This document shows positions 56,359-64,000 of a DNA stretch of 64,000 nt, in pieces. The notes under the pieces are model-generated. The model was not told where the DNA came from. It saw only the letters and a program-made list of their open reading frames with translations, and did not search any database. How positions within the stretch are numbered: the first letter of the stretch is position 1; every line of letters starts with the position of its first letter. The stretch lies in NCBI RefSeq assembly GCF_900104085.1, contig NZ_FNLD01000001.1, forward strand, positions 1,284,331-1,348,330. Direction: 5' to 3'. This stretch comes from Pseudoxanthomonas sp. CF125 (GTDB lineage Bacteria; Pseudomonadota; Gammaproteobacteria; Xanthomonadales; Xanthomonadaceae). The translations under genes were made by a program, and so were the position numbers.

Positions 56359-56593
56359 CCGACAGATGCGCAATGGCACCCAGCGATTTGCTCATCAGCG
56401 GAGTGACCGTGATCTTGAACGCCAGGCTGCGTAATTCGTCGATCGGATAGACGAAATCGAATTCGCGCTCCTTCAACATATCCTTGATGATCGTGGCCTC
56501 GCCGATTTCGCGGCCGACCAGATTCTTGATTCGCGATCTGATCGCGCTGGCTTCTTTGGGCGTTGGCTTGCGGTTTTTTCGATCGCGTGGCAT
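56336..56593 (-). CDS. Small hypothetical protein
   Basis: 85 residues with a very good SD (GAGGAGG) before the ATG. Basic N-terminus ([20 protein letters not shown]) followed by [16 protein letters not shown] and [20 protein letters not shown]. No named family. It converges on rnhB with a 23-nt overlap of coding ends. Sits 23 nt downstream of the TPR regulator on the same strand, so it may share its transcript. Confidence 0.7.
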   Translation of the reverse strand: MPRDRKNRKPTPKEASAIRSRIKNLVGREIGEATIIKDMLKEREFDFVYPIDELRSLAFKITVTPLMSKSLGAIAHLSVNPGKPP

Positions 56594-56616
56594 GTGACCT
56601 CCTCGGGTGGCCCCGG

Positions 56617-58848
56617 TCAGGATTTTCCGGGGGTGGATGGAACCGTGTTTTGAACCGCGTCCGCGCGCGTGCGATCGGGCACCAGTCCGGCGCGGCGCAA
56701 TACGGTGTTGGAGACGACCCGCGTTTCCGGCAGGCCCGCGGCCCGGGCTGCCTGTAGCCGTGCTCGCGCGGCTTCGGTGTCTCCCAGCAGGGCGAAGGTT
56801 TGCGCGTTGTACAGAGCGATCTCGGCTTGCTCGCCCTTGAGCTGTTCGGAACGCATCAGCATTTCCCGCGCCTCGCCGGCGCGTCCGAGGTTGGCCAGGA
56901 ACCAGCCCTGCGCGGCCAGCGCCGTTCCATCTGCCGGGCGTGTTGCGATGTAGCCCTGCGCAAGCTTCGCCGCCTGCTGGAATGCGGCGCCTGCCTTGTC
57001 CGCGGTCGCCGGATCGGCCAGCAATGCGTTGCCCAGGTTGCCCCAGGGCAGGTAGTCGGCCGGCGCCAGCGTGGTGGCACGCGTGTGCAGATCCACTGCG
57101 GCTGCGTAATCGCCTGCCTGGTATTTGAGCTCGCCAAGATTGGTCAGCGCTTCGGAACCGGGCTCGATGGCGATGGAACGCTCCAGCGCGCGCATCCCCG
57201 CCGCGTTGTCGCCGGCGCCTACGTACAACGCCGCCAACGTGTTCCAGTAGATCGCATCGTCCGGTTTCAGTTCGACGGCCTTGCGATAGGCCGCGATCGC
57301 CTCTTGCGAGCGCCCGGCCAGGTAGCTGTAGTAGCCGCTGTAGGCGAAGATCCTGGCGTCGGCAGGGCGCAGCGCGAGCGCAGCGCGGCTCAACGCCAGC
57401 GCGCGTTCGTGGTCGCCCTGCTCGGCATGCACCATGGCCAGGCCCATGTAGGCCGAAGGGCGCGACACCGGATCGGATTCGGCGCGCGTATAGGCCTCGA
57501 CCGCTTTCCCCGATTCTCCGTGCGCCTGGTAAAGGTCGCCCAACGCAACGCTGACCTCGCCCAATCCTTCGTCCATCTTCCCGGCGCGCGTGCAGGCGTC
57601 GCGAGCACGCTCGAATGCGGACGCATCATGTCGATGCCGGAAGGCAGCCACTTCCGAACGGCAGATCCCAGCCTGCGCCCGCGCGAATCCGCTATCGGCT
57701 TTCAGCGCGCTGTCGAAGAAACCGACCGCCTTGGCCTCGCTTCCTTCGCCTCCGGCAAGCAGTTGCTGCAATCCCCGCAAGTAGGCGTCGAATGCGGCGG
57801 CGTTGCGGGTCGGGGTAAGCCGTCTGGCCATCGCTTCGCTCTGTTTCGGCAGCACTGCGATCAGCGATCGCACGGCTTCGTCGGCGATCTCGACTTGCGT
57901 GTCGAACACCTCGGAGAGTTGGCGGTCGTAGCTGCGCGTCCACAAGATGTAGCCCGTCGCGCAGTCGGATAGCCGCGCATTGATGCGCACCCGCTGGCCT
58001 TCGCGCCGCACGCTGGCATCGAGAACCGTAGCGACTCCCAGCAGCACGCCCAGCGCCTTGACGTCGCCGCCCTGTTTCAGCACCGTCGCCGGCGACACTT
58101 GCGCGGCGACCTTCAAGCCTTGCACTCCCGCCAATGCATCGTGCATCTCCGCCGCCAGCCCTTCTGCGAAGTAGTCGTTGTCACGGTTCTCGCTGAGATT
58201 GGTGAATGGCAGCACGGCGATGGACGGTTCCGATACGCGCACTTGCGTCGGGCGGTGCTGCCAGGCCCAGATAACCAACGCCAGCATCAGCACGGCAAAT
58301 GCGGTCCACTGCCAGCGCCAGAATCGATGCGCTCCGCGCCGTTCGCTGCCCGCATAAGCTGGTTCCGGCGAACGCGCTTCTTCGGAAACCGGAACCGGAT
58401 CGGACGTGTTTTCGCCCGCGGCCGGCACATGCACCGACGAGACCGACGCTTCCTGGACCAGCTCTTCGGCATTGGGCGGCGCCGTGGCCGGAACCGCTTC
58501 ATCCGGTTGCAGAACTCCGATGAACCGGTAGCCCACCGCATGCTGGGTCTGGATGTAGTGCGGCTCGGCGCGGTCGCCCAGCGCGGTACGCAATTGGGCG
58601 ATGGCCCGGGTCAGTACGCCGGGAGTGACATGGCGGTGGCCCCAGACCGCATCCAGCAAATCGTCGCGGGGAATCAGTTGGCCCGCGCGGCGCAGCAACG
58701 CCAGCAATACGGAAAAGGCCTTCGGTTCCACCGCCACCGGTTGGCCGTTGCGGCTGATCGTGTACGCGACCGCATCCACGACGATGTCGCCGAAGCGATA
58801 TCGCTCTGCCCCCTGAGTACCTGCGTTAGTGCCCGAATCGGACTCCAC
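56617..58848 (-). CDS. CadC-like membrane regulator with TPR sensor domain
   Basis: 743 residues. The N-terminal OmpR/CadC winged helix (about 15-115: YRFGDIVVDAVAYTISRNGQ, LIPRDDLLDAVWGHRHVTPG, HYIQTQHAVGYRFIG) binds DNA. One transmembrane helix (about 183-200, WTAFAVLMLALVIWAW) follows. The periplasmic part starts with SIAVLPFTNLSENRDNDYFA (FlgO/TolB-like region), then about nine TPR repeats to the end. It likely senses an envelope signal and controls nearby or distant genes. Start GTG with AGGAATT upstream; divergent from the DUF1232-like gene. Confidence 0.85.
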   Translation of the reverse strand: MESDSGTNAGTQGAERYRFGDIVVDAVAYTISRNGQPVAVEPKAFSVLLALLRRAGQLIPRDDLLDAVWGHRHVTPGVLTRAIAQLRTALGDRAEPHYIQTQHAVGYRFIGVLQPDEAVPATAPPNAEELVQEASVSSVHVPAAGENTSDPVPVSEEARSPEPAYAGSERRGAHRFWRWQWTAFAVLMLALVIWAWQHRPTQVRVSEPSIAVLPFTNLSENRDNDYFAEGLAAEMHDALAGVQGLKVAAQVSPATVLKQGGDVKALGVLLGVATVLDASVRREGQRVRINARLSDCATGYILWTRSYDRQLSEVFDTQVEIADEAVRSLIAVLPKQSEAMARRLTPTRNAAAFDAYLRGLQQLLAGGEGSEAKAVGFFDSALKADSGFARAQAGICRSEVAAFRHRHDASAFERARDACTRAGKMDEGLGEVSVALGDLYQAHGESGKAVEAYTRAESDPVSRPSAYMGLAMVHAEQGDHERALALSRAALALRPADARIFAYSGYYSYLAGRSQEAIAAYRKAVELKPDDAIYWNTLAALYVGAGDNAAGMRALERSIAIEPGSEALTNLGELKYQAGDYAAAVDLHTRATTLAPADYLPWGNLGNALLADPATADKAGAAFQQAAKLAQGYIATRPADGTALAAQGWFLANLGRAGEAREMLMRSEQLKGEQAEIALYNAQTFALLGDTEAARARLQAARAAGLPETRVVSNTVLRRAGLVPDRTRADAVQNTVPSTPGKS

Positions 58849-58994
58849 TGCAATTCCTCATGGAAACCTCGCAATCCAGCTGAAAAGCTGGCGGAAGCTT
58901 CGCGTCCGCATCATGACCCATCCACCGGCCCGACGGAAGCTGGTCACGCACCCGACCGGGTGCCTTTCCCAGCATCCATTACCGGAGACCCATC

Positions 58995-59645
58995 ATGTCC
59001 ACCAACGCCAATCACATCGAATCCCTGCCACAGGTGCTTTTGCCCGCAACCAATCCCAACCGCCCCAGCCGCCGCCGCCGGATCGGCAGCTTCCGTCTCA
59101 GCAGCCTGGACATGGAACGCTTCAACCAACTGCTTTCCGCCCTGGCCGGCGACAGAACCCCGCTGGATTGCGACCAGGTAGTGACCGCTGCGCGCCTGCT
59201 CGCCGATTCCTGCGGCTCGCAGTCCACCCCGACCTGCATCCGCCAGCGGCTGGAACAGGCCGGCTCGCTGTCGAGCATGCTCGCCGACCACGGCTGGCAA
59301 CCCGCCAACGAAGTGGTTACACCGGCCGGCGCCGTGCTGGACTACCTCAACGGGCACAACGACCTCATCCCCGACTGGATCCCGCAGGTAGGCCGGCTGG
59401 ACGACGCCATCGTCGTCGAAGCGGCCTGGCCACGGCTGGCGGGCGAAGTGCTGAGCTATCAGGACTTCTGCCGTCTGCGGCTGATAGAAGCGCGCCTGCA
59501 CCAGCAGGAGATAAAGACGTTCCGCTTCGACCGGAAGGACTGGGAAGTCGCACGCCGCGCCGAGGCAGGGCTGCGCGAACACCAGCGCCGCGTGCGCGGC
59601 AGCAGCTATGTGCCGGAGGCCGCCGGGCTGTTCCGCGTCCACTGA
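58995..59645 (+). CDS. Hypothetical protein with DUF1232/YkvA-like motif
   Basis: 216 residues. Residues about 116-145 carry NDLIPDWIPQVGRLDDAIVV, the DLIPDxIPxxGxxDD signature of the DUF1232 (YkvA) family. The N-terminal half is unrecognised. Function of the family is unknown; many members are small membrane-associated proteins, but no clear transmembrane segment is seen here. It is divergent from the CadC-like regulator with a 146-bp shared gap, so it is a candidate target. Confidence 0.72.
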   Translation: MSTNANHIESLPQVLLPATNPNRPSRRRRIGSFRLSSLDMERFNQLLSALAGDRTPLDCDQVVTAARLLADSCGSQSTPTCIRQRLEQAGSLSSMLADHGWQPANEVVTPAGAVLDYLNGHNDLIPDWIPQVGRLDDAIVVEAAWPRLAGEVLSYQDFCRLRLIEARLHQQEIKTFRFDRKDWEVARRAEAGLREHQRRVRGSSYVPEAAGLFRVH

Positions 59646-59729
59646 GCAAGCAATACGGCGCTCGGAATTACCGTTCCTGGCCGCCCGCAAGGGCGGGCGG
59701 CCAGCGGAATCAAACAGAGAGGGTTCGTC

Positions 59730-60065
59730 ATGTCCATCGCATACCTGCCGGCCGATACACGCAGACCCGCGCATCGGCTCGCGCCAGTCCAGGACCAGAA
59801 CGATGATCGCCTGCAACTGCTGAGGTCGATGCTCGCCGATCGCCACTGGTCGTGCACGCCGGTAGCAAGGGGCCAACTGCTGCAGATACTGGCCAGCGCC
59901 GCTGGCAAGGGTCGCGCCAGCGAATGCGCCTGGATGACGCTGGCCGAAGAAATCGCGCGTTACCTGCTCTACCGCCGGACCGGTCTGCGGGAAGTCGCGC
60001 AACTGGAGTGGCAACGCTCCGGCCGCGAACAAAGGCCCGCGACCACCAGGCGCCTTGGAGCCTGA
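59730..60065 (+). CDS. Small hypothetical protein upstream of dnaE
   Basis: 111 residues. The segment LLRSMLADRHWSCTP resembles SLSSMLADHGWQPAN in the preceding protein, so the two may be related. Rest is helical and Arg/Ala-rich (ARYLLYRRTGLREVAQLEWQ). No named domain. It ends 77 nt before dnaE. Confidence 0.6.
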   Translation: MSIAYLPADTRRPAHRLAPVQDQNDDRLQLLRSMLADRHWSCTPVARGQLLQILASAAGKGRASECAWMTLAEEIARYLLYRRTGLREVAQLEWQRSGREQRPATTRRLGA

Positions 60066-60142
60066 TATACCAAGGCCCAGGCGTCGCCGCCGGCCTGTCA
60101 AGCCTTGTTCGACCCCACCCCTCCCGCTACCCTGCTAGCGGT

Positions 60143-63100
60143 ATGTCCTCCCGCTTCATTCACCTCCATCTGCACACCGAATTCTCGCTCGCGGATTCGA
60201 CCATCCGCGTGCCCGAAAAGCCGGACGAGGCGCGCCCGGACAAGGCCAAACGGCCCAATCTGCTGAGCCGCGCGGTGGAAATGAGGCTGCCGGCGCTGGC
60301 GGTGACCGACCGCAACAACCTGTTCGCGCTGGTCAAGTTCTATAAAGCCGCCGAGTCGGTGGGCATCAAACCCATCGCCGGCGCCGACCTGAGCATCGTC
60401 GACGGCAAGGAAAGCCCCTGGCAGCTGACCCTGCTGTGCCGCGACCACACCGGCTACCTGTCGCTGTCGCGCCTGCTGACGCGTGCCTGGATGGAAGGCC
60501 ACCACACCGACGGCGTGGCCATCGCACCGGAATGGCTGCGCGAGGATTGCGAAGGTCTGTTCGCCATCGCCGGCCGCCACAGCTACGCGGGGCGGCTGGC
60601 CGCAGGCGGGCGCCACGAACACGCCGAACAGCACCTGGCCGACCTGCAGCGCAGCTTCGGCGAAAACCTGCATCTTGAAATCACCCGCACCCAGCGCGAA
60701 GGCGAAGACGCGTTCAACGCCTTCGCCCTGCATGCCGCCGCCGCGCGCGGACTTCCGGTCATCGCCAGCAACGATGTGCGGTTTCTGGACCGCGAAGGCT
60801 ACGACGCGCACGAAGCGCGCGTATGCATTTCCACCGGCCGCGTGCTGGACGACCCCAAGCGCCCGCGCGAATACAGCCCCGAGCAGTACCTGAAATCGCC
60901 GGACGAAATGGCCGCGCTGTTCGCGGACGTGCCCGATGCGATCGACAACACCTACGCGCTGGCGCAGCGCTGCAATCTGGAACTGACCCTGGGCCAATAC
61001 GCCCTGCCGGCGTATCCGGTGCCCAGCAACGAGACCCTGGACAGCTGGATCCGCAGCCAGTCGCACGAGGGCCTGGAGCAGCGCCTTCTCAGGAACCCGT
61101 TAGCCGAAGGTCACAGCGCCGACGACTACCGTGCGCGCCTGGACCTGGAAGTCGACGTCATCGTGCGCATGGGGTTTCCCGGTTACTTCCTGATCGTGGC
61201 CGACTTCATCAACTGGGCCAAGCAGCACGGCATTCCGGTGGGTCCCGGCCGCGGCTCCGGTGCCGGCTCGCTGGTGGCGTGGGCGCTGGGCATCACCGAC
61301 CTGGATCCGCTGCCCTACGGCCTGCTGTTCGAGCGCTTCCTCAACCCCGAACGCGTGTCGATGCCCGACTTCGACATCGACTTCTGCATGGACCGCCGCG
61401 ATGAGGTCATCGACTACGTCGCGCGCAAATACGGCCGCGACCGGGTCAGCCAGATCATCACCTACGGCACCATGGCGGCCAAGGCGGTGGTGCGCGACAC
61501 CGGCCGCGTGCTGGGTTTCCCGTACGGCCTGGTGGACGGTATCGCCAAGCTCATTCCCAATATCCTGGGCGTGACCCTGAAGGATGCGATGGGCGAAGGC
61601 GACAGCAGCATGGTGTCGCAGGAACTGATCGACCGTTACCGCGACGAAGACGACGTGCGCGACCTGATGGATCTGGCGCGGCAACTGGAAGACCTGACCC
61701 GCAACGCCGGCAAGCACGCCGGCGGCGTGGTGATCGCGCCTTCGCCGCTGTCGGATTTCTGCCCGCTGTTCGCCGAACACGACGCCGAGGGACGCGGCAA
61801 ATCGCCGGTGACCCAGTTCGACAAGGACGACGTGGAAGCGGTGGGCTTGGTGAAGTTCGACTTCCTGGGCCTGCGCACGCTGACCATCATCGATTGGGCG
61901 GTGAAGGCGATCAACCGCCGGGATTGGGGATTGGGGATTGGGGATTCGCAAGAGCAAAAGCAAAAGCGGGAATCCGCTCTTGCTTCTACGAATCCCGAAT
62001 CCCCAATCCCCAATCCCGGCCCCATCGACATCTCCGCGATCCCGCTGGACGACGCGGCCACCTACGAACGCGTGTTCTCCACCGGCGACACCGGCGCGGT
62101 GTTCCAGTTCGAATCGCGCGGCATGCGCGAGTTGCTCAAGCGCGCCAAGCCAGACCGTTTCGAAGATCTGATCGCCCTGGTCTCGCTGTACCGTCCGGGC
62201 CCGATGGACCTGATTCCGTCCTTCATCGAACGCAAGCACGGGCGCGAACCGGTGGAGTATCCGGATGCGCGCGTGGAGCCCGTACTGCGCGACACCTACG
62301 GCATCATGGTGTACCAGGAGCAGGTCATGCAGATGGCGCAGATCGTCGGCGGCTATTCGCTGGGCGGCGCCGACCTGCTGCGCCGCGCGATGGGCAAGAA
62401 GAACCCGGCGGAAATGGCCAAGCACCGCGAGATCTTCCGCGAAGGCGCCGGCAACAACGACATCGACGCGCGCAAGGCCGATTCCATCTTCGACCTGATG
62501 GAGAAGTTCGCCGGCTACGGCTTCAACAAGTCGCACGCCGCCGCCTACGCGCTGGTGTCCTACCAGACCGCCTGGCTGAAGACGCACTACCCGGCCGAGT
62601 TCATGGCCGCGGTGCTGTCTTCGGACATGGACAACACCGACAAGGTGGTGGGCTTCCTGGACGAATGCCGCACGCTGAAGCTCGAAGTGCTGCCGCCGGA
62701 AGCAAACGCCTCTGAATACATGTTCGTGGCCACCGACGCGCGCACCGTGCGCTACGGACTGGGCGCGATCAAGGGCGTGGGGCGCGGCGCTTGCGAGGCC
62801 ATTTCCGCCGAACGCGCCAGCGGCGGCGCTTTCCGCGACTTGCTGGATTTCTGCAAGCGCGTGGACTCGTCCAAACTCAATCGCCGCGCGCTGGAAGCCT
62901 TGGTCAATGCGGGCGCGCTGGACGCGCTGGGCAAGAATCGCGCTTCGCTGATGCTGCAGCTTCCGGAAGTGGTGAAAGCCACCGACCAGTTGGCCAGAGA
63001 ACGCGAGGCCGGCCAGGTTTCCTTGTTCGGCGGCGGCGATGCGGCGCCTGCGCTTGAAGTGCTGCTGACCGAAGTGGACGAATGGCCTCTGTCGCAGAAA

Positions 63101-63778
63101 CTGACGGGCGAACGCGAGACCCTGGGCCACTACCTGAGCGGCCATCCGCTGGATCCTTACCGCGACGATCTGCGTTCGCTGGTCGGCACTGATCTGGGCG
63201 AGCTGGACAAGCTGTGGAGCGGCGCGCCGCAGGCCGAGAAAAAAGGCTGGCGTCCCGAAGTGGGCGTGGTCATCGCCGGGCAGGTGGTCGCCTTGCGCCG
63301 CAAGGGCGACAGCCAGGTGTTCGTGCAGTTGGAGGATGGGCGCGGACGCATCGAGTGCAGCGTGTTCGCCGAGGCCTACACCCAGATGGCGCCGCTGCTG
63401 ACCCGCGACCGCATCCTGATCGTGCAGGGCGGCCTGCGCGAGGATGAGTTCAGCGGTGGCTTCAGCTTGCGCGTGCGCCAGTGCTGGGACTACGCGCAAC
63501 TCTGCTCCAGCCATGCCCAGCGCCTGTCGCTGCGGCTGGACATGCGCGTGCCTGGGCTTTGGGACCGCATCGACGCCCTGCTGGCCAAACACCGCCCGGG
63601 GGCCACCCCCCTGCGCCTGGACCTGCTGCTGAAATCCGGTGAGCGCGGCGTGGCCGGCGTGCTGGATTTGAACGGCCCCAAGTCGGTACGCGTGGACACG
63701 GAGCTGCTGGACGCACTGAGGGCGCATCCGGGGGTGAGGACGGTCAAGGTCGCTATTTCAAGGCCTTGGGCGAATTGA
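60143..63778 (+). CDS. dnaE: DNA polymerase III alpha subunit, with a repeat-coded insertion
   Basis: 1211 residues, the replicative polymerase. PHP domain at the N-terminus (FIHLHLHTEFSLADSTIRVP), palm with catalytic acidic residues (MPDFDIDFCMDRRDEVIDY), finger/thumb segments such as RPGPMDLIPSFIERKHGREP and GYGFNKSHAAAYALVSYQTA, and an OB-fold near the end. Residues 593-626 are coded by an inverted repeat, lying between AVKAINR and PIDISAIPLDD. E. coli has only a short linker there. The start is MSSRFIHLHLH at 60143, the frame upstream being non-coding. accA follows. Confidence 0.96.
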   Translation: MSSRFIHLHLHTEFSLADSTIRVPEKPDEARPDKAKRPNLLSRAVEMRLPALAVTDRNNLFALVKFYKAAESVGIKPIAGADLSIVDGKESPWQLTLLCRDHTGYLSLSRLLTRAWMEGHHTDGVAIAPEWLREDCEGLFAIAGRHSYAGRLAAGGRHEHAEQHLADLQRSFGENLHLEITRTQREGEDAFNAFALHAAAARGLPVIASNDVRFLDREGYDAHEARVCISTGRVLDDPKRPREYSPEQYLKSPDEMAALFADVPDAIDNTYALAQRCNLELTLGQYALPAYPVPSNETLDSWIRSQSHEGLEQRLLRNPLAEGHSADDYRARLDLEVDVIVRMGFPGYFLIVADFINWAKQHGIPVGPGRGSGAGSLVAWALGITDLDPLPYGLLFERFLNPERVSMPDFDIDFCMDRRDEVIDYVARKYGRDRVSQIITYGTMAAKAVVRDTGRVLGFPYGLVDGIAKLIPNILGVTLKDAMGEGDSSMVSQELIDRYRDEDDVRDLMDLARQLEDLTRNAGKHAGGVVIAPSPLSDFCPLFAEHDAEGRGKSPVTQFDKDDVEAVGLVKFDFLGLRTLTIIDWAVKAINRRDWGLGIGDSQEQKQKRESALASTNPESPIPNPGPIDISAIPLDDAATYERVFSTGDTGAVFQFESRGMRELLKRAKPDRFEDLIALVSLYRPGPMDLIPSFIERKHGREPVEYPDARVEPVLRDTYGIMVYQEQVMQMAQIVGGYSLGGADLLRRAMGKKNPAEMAKHREIFREGAGNNDIDARKADSIFDLMEKFAGYGFNKSHAAAYALVSYQTAWLKTHYPAEFMAAVLSSDMDNTDKVVGFLDECRTLKLEVLPPEANASEYMFVATDARTVRYGLGAIKGVGRGACEAISAERASGGAFRDLLDFCKRVDSSKLNRRALEALVNAGALDALGKNRASLMLQLPEVVKATDQLAREREAGQVSLFGGGDAAPALEVLLTEVDEWPLSQKLTGERETLGHYLSGHPLDPYRDDLRSLVGTDLGELDKLWSGAPQAEKKGWRPEVGVVIAGQVVALRRKGDSQVFVQLEDGRGRIECSVFAEAYTQMAPLLTRDRILIVQGGLREDEFSGGFSLRVRQCWDYAQLCSSHAQRLSLRLDMRVPGLWDRIDALLAKHRPGATPLRLDLLLKSGERGVAGVLDLNGPKSVRVDTELLDALRAHPGVRTVKVAISRPWAN
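61918..62019. repeat. In-frame palindromic repeat (family G) inside dnaE
   Basis: Two 31-nt arms mirror each other: CCGGGATTGGGGATTGGGGA... (61918-61948) and ...TCCCCAATCCCCAATCCCGG (61989-62019), differing by one base. An inner GCAAGAGC/GCTCTTGC pair encloses AAAAGCAAAAGCGGGAATCC. Length 102 bp, exactly 34 codons, no stop in the frame used. It codes RDWGLGIGDSQEQKQK... to ...PESPIPNPG. Confidence 0.92.
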
Positions 63779-63811
63779 GCTTTTCCTTCTCCCAGGGGGA
63801 GAAGGAAAAGC
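63779..63811. repeat. 15-bp hairpin after dnaE, family-E-like end
   Basis: GCTTTTCCTTCTCCC-AGG-GGGAGAAGGAAAAGC is a perfect stem directly after the dnaE TGA. The arm resembles the end of family-E repeats (CTTCTCCC). No T-run follows on the plus strand, so its terminator activity is uncertain. Confidence 0.75.
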
Positions 63812-63888
63812 CGTCGCCCTACCCACCCGTACGGGTTCCTCGTCCCGCTTCGGCTAAACTCCCCTCCTTTCCGGTCCGCAGTCCGTAA

Positions 63889-64000
63889 ATGAACCCGAAT
63901 TACCTGGATTTCGAACAGCCCATCGCCGACCTGGAATCCAAGATCCAGGACTTGCGCAGCGCCAGCACCGGCCCGGCGGTCAATATCGACGCCGAAGTAC
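63889..64000 (+). CDS. accA: Acetyl-CoA carboxylase carboxyltransferase subunit alpha (partial)
   Basis: Only the first 37 codons are in the window; the gene runs off the right edge. [20 protein letters not shown] is the typical AccA start. With AccD it makes malonyl-CoA for fatty acids. The dnaE-accA order is the common gammaproteobacterial arrangement and supports the call. Confidence 0.88.
   Translation, partial: MNPNYLDFEQPIADLESKIQDLRSASTGPAVNIDAEV

Noticed and set aside
61100..63727. 875-codon minus-strand frame opposite dnaE
   Set aside because: Shadow frame: low-complexity, His/Gln/Arg/Ala-rich composition, no recognisable domain, and dnaE is certain.

Overview
The window is a high-GC, almost fully coding stretch of a gammaproteobacterial chromosome. 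Gene content and order point to the Xanthomonadaceae (Lysobacter/Luteimonas/Pseudoxanthomonas/Xanthomonas type). The signs are the dxr-rseP-bamA-lpxD-fabZ-lpxA-lpxB-rnhB...dnaE-accA envelope block, an rpsB-tsf-pyrH-frr block, and many short palindromic (REP-like) repeats between genes. I see no rRNA, CRISPR array, transposase or prophage. Genus is not resolved.

Layout. 1-3.5 kb: FKBP isomerase, enoyl-CoA hydratase, nth, arsC. 3.6-11.1 kb: a phosphate-starvation block with an OprO/P-type porin, two tandem PstS proteins (one soluble, one lipoprotein), pstCAB and phoU; a good Pho box precedes the first pstS. 11.2-13.9 kb: an ECF sigma factor followed by an HvfABC-type RiPP operon, whose precursor has six EGKCG motifs and, unusually, two EF-hands. 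14-26 kb: housekeeping genes (rnt, an RhtA-like exporter, a DmpA-type peptidase, rlmB, rnr, tRNA-Leu, parC, a bacterioferritin and a penicillin-acylase homologue). 26-34.2 kb, minus strand: map-glnD-dapD-(ArsC-like)-dapE-asnB. The asnB leader encodes a 31-residue, asparagine-rich peptide that overlaps an antiterminator/terminator pair, a textbook attenuator layout.

34.2-39.2 kb: a five-gene secreted-protein operon, with two paralogous pilin-like subunits, a small secreted protein, a PapD-like chaperone and a 661-residue outer-membrane barrel. It lies behind a sigma-54-type promoter with nested palindromes about 100-150 bp upstream, and is placed between map and rpsB. 39.3-46 kb: rpsB, tsf, an AIM24-family protein, a cupin, pyrH, a cation diffusion facilitator, frr and uppS. 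46-56.4 kb: cdsA, dxr, rseP, bamA, lpxD, fabZ, lpxA, lpxB, rnhB, for phospholipid, isoprenoid, outer-membrane protein and lipid A biogenesis. Between rnhB and dnaE sit four extra genes (a CadC-like TPR regulator, a DUF1232-like protein and two unknowns). dnaE itself contains an in-frame palindromic repeat that codes for 34 residues. accA runs off the right edge.

The strongest leads are the EF-hand HvfA precursor, the asnB attenuator, the sigma-54-linked surface operon, and the palindromic repeat translated inside the replicative polymerase. Function calls rest on motif reading; no database search was run.
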